Below, piece by piece: positions 1-6,102 of a stretch of DNA of 12,901 nucleotides. The translations under genes were made by a program, and so were the position numbers. Origin of the DNA: Gammaproteobacteria bacterium (GTDB lineage: Bacteria; Pseudomonadota; Gammaproteobacteria; Enterobacterales; Alteromonadaceae); contig JAIXSW010000524.1 of the NCBI GenBank assembly GCA_027484495.1, forward strand, positions 1-12,901, written 5' to 3'. Each line of letters opens with the position of its first letter. Position 1 is the stretch's first letter. The notes beneath the pieces are model-generated. The model saw nothing but the letters and a program-made list of their open reading frames with translations. It did not search any database and was not told where the DNA came from.

Positions 1-1266
1 CGTTATGGCGAGCTGGTGCTGGCCAATGAACGCCTGCCGGTCGCGACCGAAGTGGCGTTGCCAGGCGATGCGTCAAAAGCGCTGATGGCCAAACAAGCGT
101 TGCAGGAAATCACTATTGATGATGCCAGCATGAAACAGAACCCGCAGCCCGTGCGCTTTCCGACCGGCGATCTGTCGGCCAGCAATACAGTGCGGGTTGG
201 CGATACCGTTAATAAGCTGCAAGGGTATTTGCTGCAAACCAAAGTGGGCTATCGTGTCGTCGTCAGTCAGCAACCTGAATTTGTTGCGACCAACCCACGT
301 CCGGCCGCGCCTGCCGCGAAAAAAGCCGGCGAGCTGCGCGTTGCCAGCTTTAACGTGCTGAATTTCTTTACCGGCGAAGGCAACAGCCCGCGCTTCCCGA
401 CCAAACGCGGCGCGACCGATGCGAATGAATTGCAGCGCCAGCAAGCCAAAATGTTGGCGGCACTGGCGGCGATGGACGCCGATGTGATTGGTTTATTAGA
501 AGTCGAAAATAACGGCTTCGGGCCCGGTAGCGCTTTGGCCACCATAGTGCAAAGCCTGAACCAGCAACTCGGCAGCGAAGTCTATGCCTTTGTTCAGCCC
601 AGCGAAAAACCGGGTTCTGACGATATCATGGTGGCGATGATTTACCGTAAAGCCAATGTCGAGCCAATCGGCACCACGGCGGTCTATACCAAGGCGCCAT
701 TTGACAAAGGTAGCCGGCCACCGTTAGCGCAAAGCTTCCGCGATCTGAGTTCCAAACAACAGCTGACCGTCAGCATCAATCACTTTAAATCCAAAGGCAG
801 TTGTCCGAAAACAGCAGGACCGGATTCAGACCTGAATGACGGTCAGGGTTGCTGGACGCCGACCCGGGTCGCGGCAGCAAAAGCGCTGACCGAATGGCTG
901 AAGACCGAACCGACCGGCATCGATACGGACTATGTGCTGGTGATGGGTGACTTAAACGCCTACCGCAAAGAAGCGCCGCTGCAATATCTGGAGCAAAACG
1001 GTTGGCAGCATTTGGCGCCGAAAGATGCCGTGCATTCGTCATTTGTTTACCGGGGTCGCTCTGGCACATTGGACCATGCCCTGGCCAGCCCGCAGCTGAA
1101 AGCCAAGCTGCAGCAATTCCACCATTGGGGAATTAACGCTGACGAGCCGGCAGTGCTGGATTACAACACTGAGTTTAAGTCCAAAGCACAGCAGCAATCG
1201 TTGTATGCACCCAATCCATACCGCTCGTCGGATCATGACCCGCTTTATATGGACTTTAAGTTCTAA
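1..1266 (+). CDS. ExeM/NucH-type extracellular endonuclease, 5'-truncated by the window edge
   Basis: The reading frame is open from base 1 and gives the last 421 residues of a larger protein; the true start lies upstream. An endonuclease/exonuclease/phosphatase (EEP) domain starts near window residue 112 and carries the family's metal and catalytic motifs in order: ASFNVLN (115-121), LEVEN (166-170), NHFKSKG (260-266), GDLNAY (316-321), LDHALAS (357-363) and SSDHDP (409-414). The roughly 100 residues before it, with an Ala/Pro-rich linker, fit the OB-fold region of ExeM/NucH nucleases, which are secreted and degrade extracellular DNA in Shewanella and Aeromonas. The protein stops seven residues after SSDHDP, so no C-terminal sorting tail such as GlyGly-CTERM is present; the signal peptide cannot be judged. 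A strong terminator follows directly. The EEP assignment is secure; secretion and DNA as substrate are inferred from the family. Confidence 0.9.
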   Translation, partial: RYGELVLANERLPVATEVALPGDASKALMAKQALQEITIDDASMKQNPQPVRFPTGDLSASNTVRVGDTVNKLQGYLLQTKVGYRVVVSQQPEFVATNPRPAAPAAKKAGELRVASFNVLNFFTGEGNSPRFPTKRGATDANELQRQQAKMLAALAAMDADVIGLLEVENNGFGPGSALATIVQSLNQQLGSEVYAFVQPSEKPGSDDIMVAMIYRKANVEPIGTTAVYTKAPFDKGSRPPLAQSFRDLSSKQQLTVSINHFKSKGSCPKTAGPDSDLNDGQGCWTPTRVAAAKALTEWLKTEPTGIDTDYVLVMGDLNAYRKEAPLQYLEQNGWQHLAPKDAVHSSFVYRGRSGTLDHALASPQLKAKLQQFHHWGINADEPAVLDYNTEFKSKAQQQSLYAPNPYRSSDHDPLYMDFKF

Positions 1267-1271
1267 ATAGC

Positions 1272-1300
1272 ACAAAGCCCCGCACGCGGGGCTTTGTTTT
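1272..1300 (+). terminator. Rho-independent terminator after the nuclease gene
   Basis: A stem of about 12 bp pairs 1272-1283 with 1286-1297 (arms ACAAAGCCCC and GGGGCTTTGT plus inner G-C pairs). It is GC-rich at its core and runs straight into a TTTT tract at 1297-1300. It begins six bases after the TAA stop. On the minus strand no T tract follows the hairpin, so it mainly serves the plus-strand gene, although the convergent MAPEG gene also ends near it. Confidence 0.88.
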
Positions 1301-1320
1301 AATCGCTGTACAAGTTGGTG

Positions 1321-1713
1321 TCAGACACTAAGCGCCGCACGAACCATCATACTGAATACGGCAACGACGCCAACCACCCAGACGGTCGAACGCAACAATG
1401 CGTAATCCAGCAAATACAACAAAATAAACGCCACCCGGCAGCCAACATACAACCAGGCCAGCAGCTGCATTGTGCTGTCATAGTTGCCGCTGATCACACA
1501 GCCAAGCACGGCGGCCAGAAACAGCTGCAGCGCTTCAAAGCTGTTGTAATGGGCCGCATTGGCACGGGCGCCCATCCCTTCCAAACGCGCCTGTTGCGCC
1601 CGCGGCAGGTGATTGTCATACCCACCGAGTTGGTTCATCGCCCGCGCGACCGGCAGTCGTGCCAGATAAGGCAACAAAGCGACGGCAAAAAGTGCCCACA
1701 GAATAACGGCCAT
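1321..1713 (-). CDS. MAPEG family membrane protein
   Basis: A 130-residue, very hydrophobic protein with about four membrane segments: roughly residues 2-18, 58-76, 80-102 and 108-127. The segment around ARANAAHYNSFEAL, with conserved Asn and Glu before the second helix, is characteristic of MAPEG proteins (membrane-associated proteins in eicosanoid and glutathione metabolism), which in bacteria include small uncharacterised inner-membrane members. The length matches bacterial MAPEG proteins. The ATG at 1713 overlaps the stop of the upstream gene (TAATG), and an AGGAGGGG ribosome binding site lies inside the end of that gene, so translational coupling with the secreted propeller protein is likely. 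The substrate is unknown; glutathione-linked activity is only a family-level possibility. Confidence 0.85.
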   Translation of the reverse strand: MAVILWALFAVALLPYLARLPVARAMNQLGGYDNHLPRAQQARLEGMGARANAAHYNSFEALQLFLAAVLGCVISGNYDSTMQLLAWLYVGCRVAFILLYLLDYALLRSTVWVVGVVAVFSMMVRAALSV

Positions 1714-2597
1714 TACCCCTCCTGTTCACAAACAAAGGCCAGCACAGGCTGTACCGGATTCAGTTTAAACCGGCTGACTTTGCCGTCACACTGTTTGGAT
1801 AAATCAGCCCAGGGTAACCAATGGTCGCCGCTCAGCTGAAACACATATTTGCCGGCACTAACCAATACCGTGCCCTGGCTGGTGATGGCCAGATCCTGAC
1901 CATTGGCCGGCATCGGCAGCAGTGCTTCGGCTTTTTTGCCGCCAGCCTGATAACGCCACAACCACAGCGGGCTATCGGCTGGCTGGCCAGGTCTTGGTGC
2001 GGTAAAGAAGAACCGGTCGCTATTGGCCTGATACAACAGCGCCCGGCCAATATGGCCGGCCAGCGTGGTCAGTTCGCCATCTTTGGTGCGATACACAGCG
2101 CGATTTGGCCCGGTGCTGTCTTCGAGTAAAAACAACAATAAATCCTGATCAGAGCCCCAAACGTGGTAACCGACGCCTGTTAGTTCCGGATATAACACCT
2201 GCTCAGTCTGGCTGTTGATTTGCCATAAGCGCTGCGTGCCATCGGCTTCAACCCGCACCACCGAATAGTCGCTATCTGAACCCGGCACTGGCGTGGCGGA
2301 AAATTCGCCAAAAGTGGTGGCGCGCAGCGCTTTGCCGGCTCCGCCCTCGCTTAGCAGTAGCCAATGAATATCGGTCGCCATCGGACCTGTACCGGCCTGC
2401 GCCGTCCACAATAACCGGCTGCCGTCGCGGCTGAATGCCGGTTGATTCTGATAACCTTTTTGCTGAATAGTGCCAAGGACTTTGCTGATCTCAACGCCCC
2501 GTTCGGCGCTCTGATACTGTGCATAATGAATGACGTACTGCGGGTCCGCGCTGGCGCTCATAGCCAGAAACAACGCGGCAAGACTGAACACTTTCAT
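1713..2597 (-). CDS. Secreted TolB-like beta-propeller (PD40) protein
   Basis: A 294-residue protein. I chose the ATG at 2597 over the longer frame reaching 2708 because it begins a clean signal peptide (residues 1-17, cleavage after SASA before Asp18) and has an AGGA ribosome binding site about six bases upstream; the extra 37 residues would lie in the divergent promoter region. The segment PAFSRDGSRLLWTA (53-66) is a typical PD40/WD40-like propeller blade, and similar short strands recur at about 101-125, 143-160, 190-215 and 245-262. Cys270 and Cys290 could form a disulfide in the periplasm. TolB itself is longer and has an N-terminal domain that is missing here, so this is a stand-alone propeller of unknown function, perhaps a scaffold or sensor. 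It overlaps the MAPEG gene by one base. Confidence 0.75.
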   Translation of the reverse strand: MKVFSLAALFLAMSASADPQYVIHYAQYQSAERGVEISKVLGTIQQKGYQNQPAFSRDGSRLLWTAQAGTGPMATDIHWLLLSEGGAGKALRATTFGEFSATPVPGSDSDYSVVRVEADGTQRLWQINSQTEQVLYPELTGVGYHVWGSDQDLLLFLLEDSTGPNRAVYRTKDGELTTLAGHIGRALLYQANSDRFFFTAPRPGQPADSPLWLWRYQAGGKKAEALLPMPANGQDLAITSQGTVLVSAGKYVFQLSGDHWLPWADLSKQCDGKVSRFKLNPVQPVLAFVCEQEG

Positions 2598-2701
2598 GAA
2601 ATTCCTGTTGAATAAGTCGAAGACGACATCCGCTGCCGCTTGCTGTGACTTCACTTTATCCTTTATGGTAAGACCAAAGCAAATTACAGCGGAGTGCGCG
2701 G
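2598..2701. promoter_or_regulatory. Divergent promoter region between the propeller gene and prkB
   Basis: This 104-base spacer must hold the promoters of both divergent genes. On the plus strand a weak sigma-70 candidate is TTGCTG (2640-2645) and TATGGT (2664-2669) with an 18-base spacer; the match to consensus is partial. The prkB ribosome binding site GGAG is at 2691-2694. I see no convincing dyad operator. Confidence 0.35.
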
Positions 2702-3595
2702 ATGTCACAAAAAAACCCGATTATTGCCGTGACCGGCTCCTCCGGAGCAGGCACCACGACCACGACCAATGCCTTTTCACATATTTTCCGCGCCCAGGGT
2801 ATTGATGCGGCTTTTGTGGAAGGCGATTGTTTCCACCGCTACAGCAGACCGGAAATGGACGTTGAAGTTCGCAAAGCCAAAGAACAAGGCCGGCATATCA
2901 GTTATTTTGGTGCTGAAGCCAACGATTTCGGCGCATTGGAAAACTGCTTTGCCAATTATGCCGAACACGGCAGCACCAAAATCCGTAAATACCTGCACAC
3001 CTTTGACGAAGCGGTGCCGTTTAATCAGCTGCCCGGCACTTTTACGCCCTGGCAGGAGATCCGGCCTGAGACAGATTTATTGTTTTATGAAGGCCTGCAT
3101 GGCGGCGTGGTCACCGACAATCACAACGTCGCGCAACATGTCGATTTGCTGATTGGCATGGTGCCGATCATCAACCTCGAATGGATCCAGAAGATTATGC
3201 GGGATACCTCGGAGCGCGGCCACTCGCGCGAAGCGGTGATGTCTAGTATCGTGCGCAGCATGGATGACTATATCAACCACATCACGCCACAGTTCTCGCG
3301 CACCCATATCAACTTCCAGCGCGTGCCGACAGTGGATACCTCCAACCCTTTCAGCGCCAAAGATATTCCATCGCTGGATGAAAGTTTTGTCGTGATCCGT
3401 TTTCGCGGCATCAAACATGTCGATTTCCCGTATTACCTGCAGATGCTGCAAGGGTCTTTTATGTCGCGGGTTAATACGCTGGTGGTGCCGGGCGGCAAGA
3501 TGGGCTTAGCGATGGAACTGATTTTGACGCCGCTGATTGAAGAGCTGATGGTCAAACGCCGCCAGGCGCGTGGTCAGGTCAACTGGTTGGAATAA
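2702..3595 (+). CDS. prkB: Phosphoribulokinase-like protein PrkB
   Basis: A 297-residue P-loop kinase of the phosphoribulokinase/uridine kinase family. The Walker A motif GSSGAGTT is at residues 12-19, immediately after the first strand. A central LLFYEGLHGG segment and the following Arg-rich RDTSERGHSREA region fit the substrate and catalytic part of PRK. The length agrees with the roughly 290-residue PrkB of E. coli and relatives, which occurs near yhfA and crp. True phosphoribulokinase makes ribulose 1,5-bisphosphate from ribulose 5-phosphate and ATP, but organisms of this group generally lack Rubisco and none is visible here, so the physiological substrate is uncertain. The ATG follows a GGAG ribosome binding site. 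The gene stands alone on the plus strand with minus-strand neighbours on both sides. Confidence 0.92.
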   Translation: MSQKNPIIAVTGSSGAGTTTTTNAFSHIFRAQGIDAAFVEGDCFHRYSRPEMDVEVRKAKEQGRHISYFGAEANDFGALENCFANYAEHGSTKIRKYLHTFDEAVPFNQLPGTFTPWQEIRPETDLLFYEGLHGGVVTDNHNVAQHVDLLIGMVPIINLEWIQKIMRDTSERGHSREAVMSSIVRSMDDYINHITPQFSRTHINFQRVPTVDTSNPFSAKDIPSLDESFVVIRFRGIKHVDFPYYLQMLQGSFMSRVNTLVVPGGKMGLAMELILTPLIEELMVKRRQARGQVNWLE

Positions 3596-3654
3596 GTGGT
3601 TAGAATGAGCGGTTTGAGTACGCGGCTGGAATGAGCTGCCGGCACGGCGGTTCG

Positions 3655-4149
3655 CTACAGCAACAACTGCCAATAACCGACGCTGTGCCACTGGCCGAAC
3701 TTAAAACCTATATCCGGCAACAGCGCCACCTGAGTCATGCCACATTTTTCATGCAAGGCCACGCTGCCCGAATTCGGCTGCACAATGCCGCCAAGGGCGG
3801 CGTGATAACCAGCGGCTTTCAGCGCGGCAAACAACTGCTGATACAAGGCATAACCGAGCCCCCGGCCCTGTGCATCCGGTTTCAGATACACAGTTACTTC
3901 CACTGAATAGCGATAAGCAGCGCGGGCTTTCCACGGCGTGGCATAACAATAGCCGACCACATCATCATCAAGTACCGCCACCAGATAAGGCAAACCTTGC
4001 TGCAACACGGTAGAGATCCGGCTTGCCATCTCATCGACAGGCACCGCCTGCTCTTCAAAGCTGATGGCTGTATACTCGACATAATGGTTATAAATCGCTG
4101 CAATTGCCGCAGCGTCTGTTACATCAGCAGGTCGAATGAAATCACTCAT
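3655..4149 (-). CDS. GNAT family N-acetyltransferase, phosphinothricin acetyltransferase-like
   Basis: A 164-residue GNAT protein from the ATG at 4149; a TTG 33 bases further upstream is less likely because the conserved fold begins at FIRPADVTDAAAIAAIYNHY. That opening, the EVTVYLKPDAQGRGLG acetyl-CoA-binding motif (pyrophosphate loop QGRGLG), and the ending ALHEKCGM followed by GFKFGQWHSVGYW together are typical of the Pat/Bar/MnaT(YncA) branch, which acetylates phosphinothricin, methionine sulfone or sulfoximine in characterised members. The start is 45 bases after the speD stop on the same strand, so it is probably co-transcribed with speD. A polyamine substrate is possible from context, but the sequence favours the Pat branch. 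The ribosome binding site is weak (GGA about 12 bases upstream). Confidence 0.85.
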   Translation of the reverse strand: MSDFIRPADVTDAAAIAAIYNHYVEYTAISFEEQAVPVDEMASRISTVLQQGLPYLVAVLDDDVVGYCYATPWKARAAYRYSVEVTVYLKPDAQGRGLGYALYQQLFAALKAAGYHAALGGIVQPNSGSVALHEKCGMTQVALLPDIGFKFGQWHSVGYWQLLL

Positions 4150-4194
4150 TTTGCGGTTGGTTCCATCATGACTCTGCGGCAAGTACCGGCTGAT

Positions 4195-4986
4195 TTAGCC
4201 TAAATCCGGCAGGTTACGGCCATAAAAAATCTCGCGCATTTCGCGTTTGACCTTTTTCGCGATGATCTGCTGTTCGTCAGTGGCCACCGATTCGACCCCG
4301 GCACCAAAAATGTAATTGTCCAGCTCGAAGTCTTTTAACATCATTTTGGTATGAAACAGGTTTTCCTGATAAACGTTGACGTCGACCATCTGATAGGCAT
4401 TTTTGGTCGCATCATCCATAAAGTTCTGGATGGAATGGATCGGGTGATCGATGTAGTGCTTCACGCCGCTGACATCACGGGTAAAACCCCGTACGCGGTA
4501 ATCAATAGTGACAATGTCCGATTCAAAGCTGTGGATCAGGAAATTCAGCGCTTTGAGCGGGGAGATCACGCCGCAGGTCGACACTTCGATATCCGCACGG
4601 AAAGTACAGATGCCATCATGCGGGTGGTGTTCCGGATAGGTGTGCACGCAGATATGGCTTTTATCCAAATGTGCCACTATCGCATCTGGTGTTGGGCCTG
4701 CTGCATGCTCTTCCATCGGTTCTTCGCAGACCAGAATGGTCACGCTGGCGCCTTGCGGGTCATAATCCTGCCGCGCAATATTGAGGATATTGGCGCCGAT
4801 GATATGCACCACTTTGGTCAGGATGTCGGTCAGCCGATCCGCGTTATATTGCTCATCGATATAGGAAATATATTCCTGTCGTTGCTGATCGGTCTGCGCG
4901 TAGCAAATGTCGTAAATACTGAAACTCAGACTTTTGGTTAAATTGTTAAAGCCATGCAGCTTCAATTTTTCAAAAGGTTTTACCAC
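4195..4986 (-). CDS. speD: S-adenosylmethionine decarboxylase proenzyme
   Basis: A 263-residue protein of the E. coli-type SpeD class (E. coli about 264). It decarboxylates S-adenosylmethionine to provide the aminopropyl donor for spermidine. The proenzyme cleaves itself before Ser110 in the motif LDKSHICVHTYPEHHP, generating the pyruvoyl cofactor; Cys138 in STCGVISP corresponds to the conserved catalytic cysteine. The opening KLKLHGFNNLTKSLSF is highly conserved. The start is GTG at 4986, preceded by GGAG about 11 bases upstream; no in-frame ATG lies before the conserved region. A perfect inverted repeat sits directly 5' of this ribosome binding site. The gene lies 67 bases after yhfA and 45 bases before the acetyltransferase, all on the same strand. 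No spermidine synthase gene (speE) is visible in the window. Confidence 0.97.
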   Translation of the reverse strand: MVKPFEKLKLHGFNNLTKSLSFSIYDICYAQTDQQRQEYISYIDEQYNADRLTDILTKVVHIIGANILNIARQDYDPQGASVTILVCEEPMEEHAAGPTPDAIVAHLDKSHICVHTYPEHHPHDGICTFRADIEVSTCGVISPLKALNFLIHSFESDIVTIDYRVRGFTRDVSGVKHYIDHPIHSIQNFMDDATKNAYQMVDVNVYQENLFHTKMMLKDFELDNYIFGAGVESVATDEQQIIAKKVKREMREIFYGRNLPDLG

Positions 4987-5002
4987 GGTATTCGGCTCTC
5001 CG

Positions 5003-5021
5003 CTGAGTGACGTGCACTCAG
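5003..5021 (-). promoter_or_regulatory. Inverted repeat adjoining the speD ribosome binding site
   Basis: Perfect 7-bp arms CTGAGTG (5003-5009) and CACTCAG (5015-5021) enclose a 5-base loop. In the minus-strand transcript the hairpin ends one base before the GGAG of speD. No T tract follows, so it is not an ordinary terminator for yhfA. It could be a protein operator or an RNA structure that affects speD translation; which one is not decidable from sequence. Confidence 0.5.
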
Positions 5022-5053
5022 TATAGGTTAATCAATTGCAGAACTGGCAACTG

Positions 5054-5497
5054 TCAGCCCTGTGGCTGCAGCTCGCTTGGGATCACAGCGAAAGAATGCG
5101 TTACTGTCATCGCTTTTTGCAGCATGATCGACACGGAGCAATATTTCTCGGCCGACAAATTGACTGCGCGCTCGACATGTTTTTCACTGACGTTAAAGCC
5201 GGTCACTTCAAAATGCAGATGGATTTTGTCAAACACCCGTGGCACTGAATCAACCCGCTCACCACTTAACACCACGCGACAATGCGTGACCTGCTGTTTG
5301 GCTTTTTGCAGGATGCTGACCACGTCAACTGACGAGCAGGCACCGGCCGACATCAGTAACATTTCCATCGGGGTTGGTGCGACACCATCGTCTTTATTTG
5401 AGTCAAATACTACGGCATGGCCTGAACCAGAACGGCCAATAAAATTGCTGTCACCTGCCCAACTGACGGTGGCGTGAAGTTGATTATTCTCAGCCAT
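5054..5497 (-). CDS. yhfA: OsmC family protein, YhfA type
   Basis: A 147-residue OsmC/Ohr-fold protein. The helix segment APTPMEMLLMSAGACSSVDV holds the first conserved cysteine (Cys54), and SAEKYCSVSIML holds the second (Cys120), the pair used by OsmC/Ohr proteins to reduce organic hydroperoxides. The overall pattern and the neighbours point to the YhfA subgroup, whose physiological role is not established. The ATG at 5497 has a good AGGAG ribosome binding site seven bases upstream. It is the first gene of a probable yhfA-speD-acetyltransferase unit. In E. coli yhfA is divergent from crp, and in Pseudomonas the equivalent gene is, as I recall, next to vfr; here no crp/vfr gene is beside it. 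Confidence 0.9.
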   Translation of the reverse strand: MAENNQLHATVSWAGDSNFIGRSGSGHAVVFDSNKDDGVAPTPMEMLLMSAGACSSVDVVSILQKAKQQVTHCRVVLSGERVDSVPRVFDKIHLHFEVTGFNVSEKHVERAVNLSAEKYCSVSIMLQKAMTVTHSFAVIPSELQPQG

Positions 5498-5529
5498 GAA
5501 AGGCTCCTGCTGTCCGGGGGGAAAAGGCT

Positions 5530-5535
5530 ATTCTA
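5530..5535 (-). promoter_or_regulatory. Candidate -10 box for the yhfA unit
   Basis: On the minus strand TAGAAT matches the sigma-70 -10 consensus in five of six positions and lies 33 bases before the yhfA ATG, leaving a short leader. No strong -35 element is visible at 16-18 bases, so the call rests on the -10 and its position alone. Confidence 0.35.
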
Positions 5536-5584
5536 GCGAAAAAAGTGCTTCGCCTGCCAGCAGTTATGCCGATGTCGTACCGAC

Positions 5585-5935
5585 TTAGTCCATCAGATGC
5601 GCGATGGCGGTATCAAACAGATTCTTAATCAGTAAGGAAACTTCATTAATCAGTTCAATTTGCTCTTCGGTGGCTGGCTTTTCGATAACTGAGGCCAGTA
5701 CTTCCTGAAAGTCGTACATGATGCCATCCACTTCGCGGATGATTTGGCTGCGGTGGATCGTTTCCAGCTCCGTGTGCTGCAGACATAACTGGATAATTTG
5801 CTCGGCAATCAGCTCTTCAATGATCACACCCAGCGTTTTGCGATGCGACGTCGGCGTGCCTTGTTGCTCGAATAACGCTAAATGTTCGGTTAAAAACTGG
5901 ATTAGATGTTCATAACCGGGTTTGTCCGTGACCAT
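5585..5935 (-). CDS. DUF3802-type conserved hypothetical protein
   Basis: A 116-residue, acidic, mainly alpha-helical protein with no signal peptide, cysteine motif or catalytic motif that I recognise. The opening MVTDKPGYEHLIQFLTEHL, the middle segment REVDGIMYDFQEVLASV and the closing SLLIKNLFDTAIAHL resemble my recollection of DUF3802, a family found mostly in Alteromonadales in the crp/speD/ast neighbourhood; no function is known to me. The ATG at 5935 has only a weak AGAG ribosome binding site. It sits between the ast unit and yhfA on the same strand, with a structured 167-base spacer upstream, so it is probably transcribed from its own promoter. The coding call is strong because the frame fills the space between neighbours; the family name is from memory. 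Confidence 0.75.
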   Translation of the reverse strand: MVTDKPGYEHLIQFLTEHLALFEQQGTPTSHRKTLGVIIEELIAEQIIQLCLQHTELETIHRSQIIREVDGIMYDFQEVLASVIEKPATEEQIELINEVSLLIKNLFDTAIAHLMD

Positions 5936-6052
5936 AGCTCTGCGTACCGGGAATTAATGAGGGACTTCAATCTGCCACAGATTGCATTTCAGCGTAAAGC
6001 GCTGAGCTTAAAAATATATCTGCGATGGCTGAAGGGCAAGTCAGCAAGCAAA
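5936..6052 (-). promoter_or_regulatory. Structured leader/promoter region of the DUF3802 gene
   Basis: Two short hairpins lie in this spacer: arms CAATCTG (5968-5974) and CAGATTG (5978-5984) with a 3-base loop, and arms TCAGCG (5989-5994) and CGCTGA (6000-6005) with a 5-base loop. Upstream of both on the minus strand, an AT-rich TATATT (6013-6018) could serve as a -10 box, which would put both hairpins in the 5' leader of the DUF3802 mRNA. No Rfam family is recognised by eye. Confidence 0.4.
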
Positions 6053-6086
6053 TTCGTTGCATAAAGTTTGTGCTTTATGCAACGAA
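6053..6086 (-). terminator. Perfect 14-bp hairpin after astD, likely ast terminator
   Basis: Perfect inverted repeat with arms TTCGTTGCATAAAG (6053-6066) and CTTTATGCAACGAA (6073-6086) and a 6-base loop, starting 17 bases after the astD stop on the minus strand. A short T-rich stretch (TTTGCTTGC) follows in the direction of ast transcription. The stem is AT-rich and the T tract imperfect, so it may act as an mRNA 3'-end stabiliser or a protein site instead. It contains the octamer TTATGCAA in both orientations, the same octamer repeated upstream of argD. Confidence 0.6.
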
Positions 6087-6102
6087 ACAGCCGGTGCCAG
6101 CG

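Noticed and set aside
1315..1839. Open frame of 174 codons on the plus strand
   Set aside because: It is antisense to the MAPEG gene and the end of the propeller gene; its product is Gln/His/Arg-rich with no fold pattern, and the minus-strand genes have ribosome binding sites and recognisable families.
2640..2660. CRP-like site in the prkB upstream region (GTGA followed by TCAC)
   Set aside because: The half-sites GTGA and TCAC are far too close together compared with the six-base spacing of CRP sites, so it is not a credible operator.
2598..2708. N-terminal extension of the propeller protein by 37 residues
   Set aside because: It would bury the signal peptide inside the protein and remove the space needed for the divergent prkB promoter; the internal ATG has its own ribosome binding site.
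3596..3654. Terminator between the convergent prkB and acetyltransferase genes
   Set aside because: Only a 4-bp GCCG/CGGC dyad and three loose GAATGAG-like repeats are present, with no T tract; insufficient for a terminator or a repeat call.
4351..4941. Open frame of 196 codons on the plus strand
   Set aside because: It lies wholly antisense to speD, which is unmistakable; there is no ribosome binding site and no recognisable domain.
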